From positions 124,001 through 188,000 of the forward strand of contig JADFAD010000003.1 of NCBI GenBank assembly GCA_015665455.1: a DNA stretch of 64,000 bases, in the 5' to 3' direction. The stretch is from Oceanospirillaceae bacterium (GTDB lineage Bacteria; Pseudomonadota; Gammaproteobacteria; Pseudomonadales; Litoribrevibacteraceae). The notes below the pieces were generated by a model that was given only the letters and a program-made list of their open reading frames with translations, had not been told where the DNA came from and did no database searches. Position numbers and translations under genes: made by a program. Shown here in pieces: positions 63,045 through 64,000 of the stretch. The stretch's first letter is position 1; each line of letters begins with the position of its first letter.

Positions 63045-64000
63045 CTAATGAAACGCGCGCTCAAAAATCAAAGGCATTCTATCCTGCCCCCAAGCGGTCA
63101 ATTTCCCCTTGGAAAACGAGGGCACCCCCCACAAACCAAGACGTGTCATCTCCTTGAGATTCTTATCGATATTAGTTACATAATCCTTTGATTTTATGGA
63201 ATTTAAAACCTTAGTTTTATCTATCTTAAAGTTTGAACAGATTGAGGTGATGTAACTCTCTGAGCTAACATCTTGCCCGTTAGACCAAATATCTGTCATA
63301 AGCTGAAATACGACATCCAGATAATCTTTCTTATCCGAGTGGTAAAAAATAGCCATGCACGCACTCACTCCATCGCCAATGGGATCGTAAACTCGTCCAA
63401 AAGGTATTTCTTCAAAGTGAGCTATTCTTGCTGCGTCTTTCAGAATGTTTAATTTTTTGACGCGAGGAACAGCTAACCCTCGAGTAACCATCGGCAAAAT
63501 CGGTTTAAAAGTAATCCTATCCACACCGTATCTTGATTTATGTTCCACCATGCGAGCAATGGCAATGTAGGAATATGGACTCCTGAAAGAAAAGTACATA
63601 TCGACTGGGTCTTTTGGTCTGCAGGGCACACGAACCAATCCCCAATCAGGATAAAATCCTGCCTTTTTTGTTTGAGCTGATAATTTATGAAGTCTATCTC
63701 GAAGTAAATACAATCGATCTAACGACCAATACCACTCCCCTCTGTAATGAATTGAGCTTCCTTGAAAGTATCCAGCCTTATAAAGTTGCTCTGTGTTTTC
63801 TCTAAGCTTACTGGCTACATCGAATGGATCTAAAGCCTCACCGCGTGTGATCAACTTATGCAATACAGGGAATTCTCCATGCCAGTAGGCATCGGAGACT
63901 TTTACAGCCATCTGAAGCCATTCTGCAGTAGTGCTTCGATCCATAAGCAAGAGCCTTAAAGCTTCAGGCTTCAATCTTTTTTGATTAGGAATCAAATTCG
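63045..64000 (-). CDS. DsbA/2-hydroxychromene-2-carboxylate isomerase-like protein, 5' end open
   Basis: About 316 residues visible; the frame is open to the window edge and the visible TTG at 63995 need not be the start. C-terminal thioredoxin-fold kappa-GST/HCCA isomerase block: DMYFSFRSPYSYIAIARMVE near 132-151, FKPILPMVTRGLAVPRVKK, IGDGVSACMAIFYHSDK, GLWGVPSFSKGKLTAWGQDR near 289-308. The N-terminal 125 residues are an added domain (EALRLLLMDRSTTAEWLQMAVK). HCCA isomerases need glutathione; the Ser-rich SPYSY motif fits. Substrate unknown. Confidence 0.75.
   Translation of the reverse strand, partial: NLIPNQKRLKPEALRLLLMDRSTTAEWLQMAVKVSDAYWHGEFPVLHKLITRGEALDPFDVASKLRENTEQLYKAGYFQGSSIHYRGEWYWSLDRLYLLRDRLHKLSAQTKKAGFYPDWGLVRVPCRPKDPVDMYFSFRSPYSYIAIARMVEHKSRYGVDRITFKPILPMVTRGLAVPRVKKLNILKDAARIAHFEEIPFGRVYDPIGDGVSACMAIFYHSDKKDYLDVVFQLMTDIWSNGQDVSSESYITSICSNFKIDKTKVLNSIKSKDYVTNIDKNLKEMTRLGLWGVPSFSKGKLTAWGQDRMPLIFERAFH

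Overview
The window is a piece of a marine, slightly halophilic gammaproteobacterial chromosome of the Oceanospirillales/Marinobacter type. Evidence for this is an ectoine osmolyte operon with its MarR-type regulator, a Marinobacter-like fatty acyl reductase (wax ester/fatty alcohol synthesis), a block of type II secretion genes, a SutA-like small protein, and typical gammaproteobacterial housekeeping genes (rapA, trmA, ybiT, folE, srmB, gor, nnr). The genus cannot be fixed from the sequence alone. A near-perfect XerC/XerD dif site at 55907-55934 indicates that the window spans the replication terminus.

Layout. 1-5.1 kb: a plus-strand operon of acyl-CoA dehydrogenase (5' end outside the window), SDR, APH-type kinase, histidine phosphatase and SDR, resembling the phospho-4-hydroxyacyl-CoA (LvaA/LvaC, ACAD10/11) chemistry, followed by an SMP-30-like lactonase. 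5.1-15.3 kb: small membrane ORFs, a flavodoxin-fold reductase, rapA, an MsrAB fusion, folE, an SrmB-like helicase, a GST. 15.8-22.6 kb: fatty acyl reductase, ybiT, a DUF2058 protein, trmA, a solitary riboflavin synthase, an AEC carrier. 22.6-25.7 kb: ectR facing ectABC, with a recognisable EctR operator between them. 26-28.3 kb: arsenate reductase/LMW-PTP, a PanE-like reductase, membrane proteins. 28.5-36.2 kb: gspEFGHIJKLM (gspC and gspD are elsewhere). 36.3-41.1 kb: GNAT, glutathione reductase, and a hybrid histidine kinase coupled to a periplasmic binding protein.

41609-55934 is the special region: a 14.3 kb prophage bounded by two dif-like repeats, with no integrase. It encodes a phage repressor with divergent operators; an early operon of start/stop-overlapping small genes ending in an HUH rolling-circle Rep with HVH and two tyrosines; an FtsK/HerA-type packaging ATPase; and a late operon with a 269-residue protein that looks like a double jelly-roll (DJR) major capsid protein. 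Around it lie about ten tiny single-span membrane proteins, a trimeric spike with a self-cleaving S74 chaperone domain, a GIRNNNPGN-type wall-degrading protein and a 36-residue polybasic peptide. There are no tail, portal, head-protease or large-terminase genes. This is a tailless, internal-membrane phage related in plan to corticovirus PM2, but larger, integrated at dif. The last gene before dif, in the opposite orientation, has an HTH plus a DUF3653-like segment and is a candidate XafT-type activator of host XerD. The prophage therefore appears to borrow the host chromosome-dimer resolution machinery and bring its own activator.

56.1-64 kb: periplasmic binding protein, an outer-membrane barrel, two tandem cNMP-binding/HDOD paralogs, small proteins, the bifunctional NAD(P)HX repair enzyme Nnr, and a DsbA/HCCA-isomerase-like protein cut by the window end. 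No rRNA, tRNA, CRISPR array or insertion sequence was seen.
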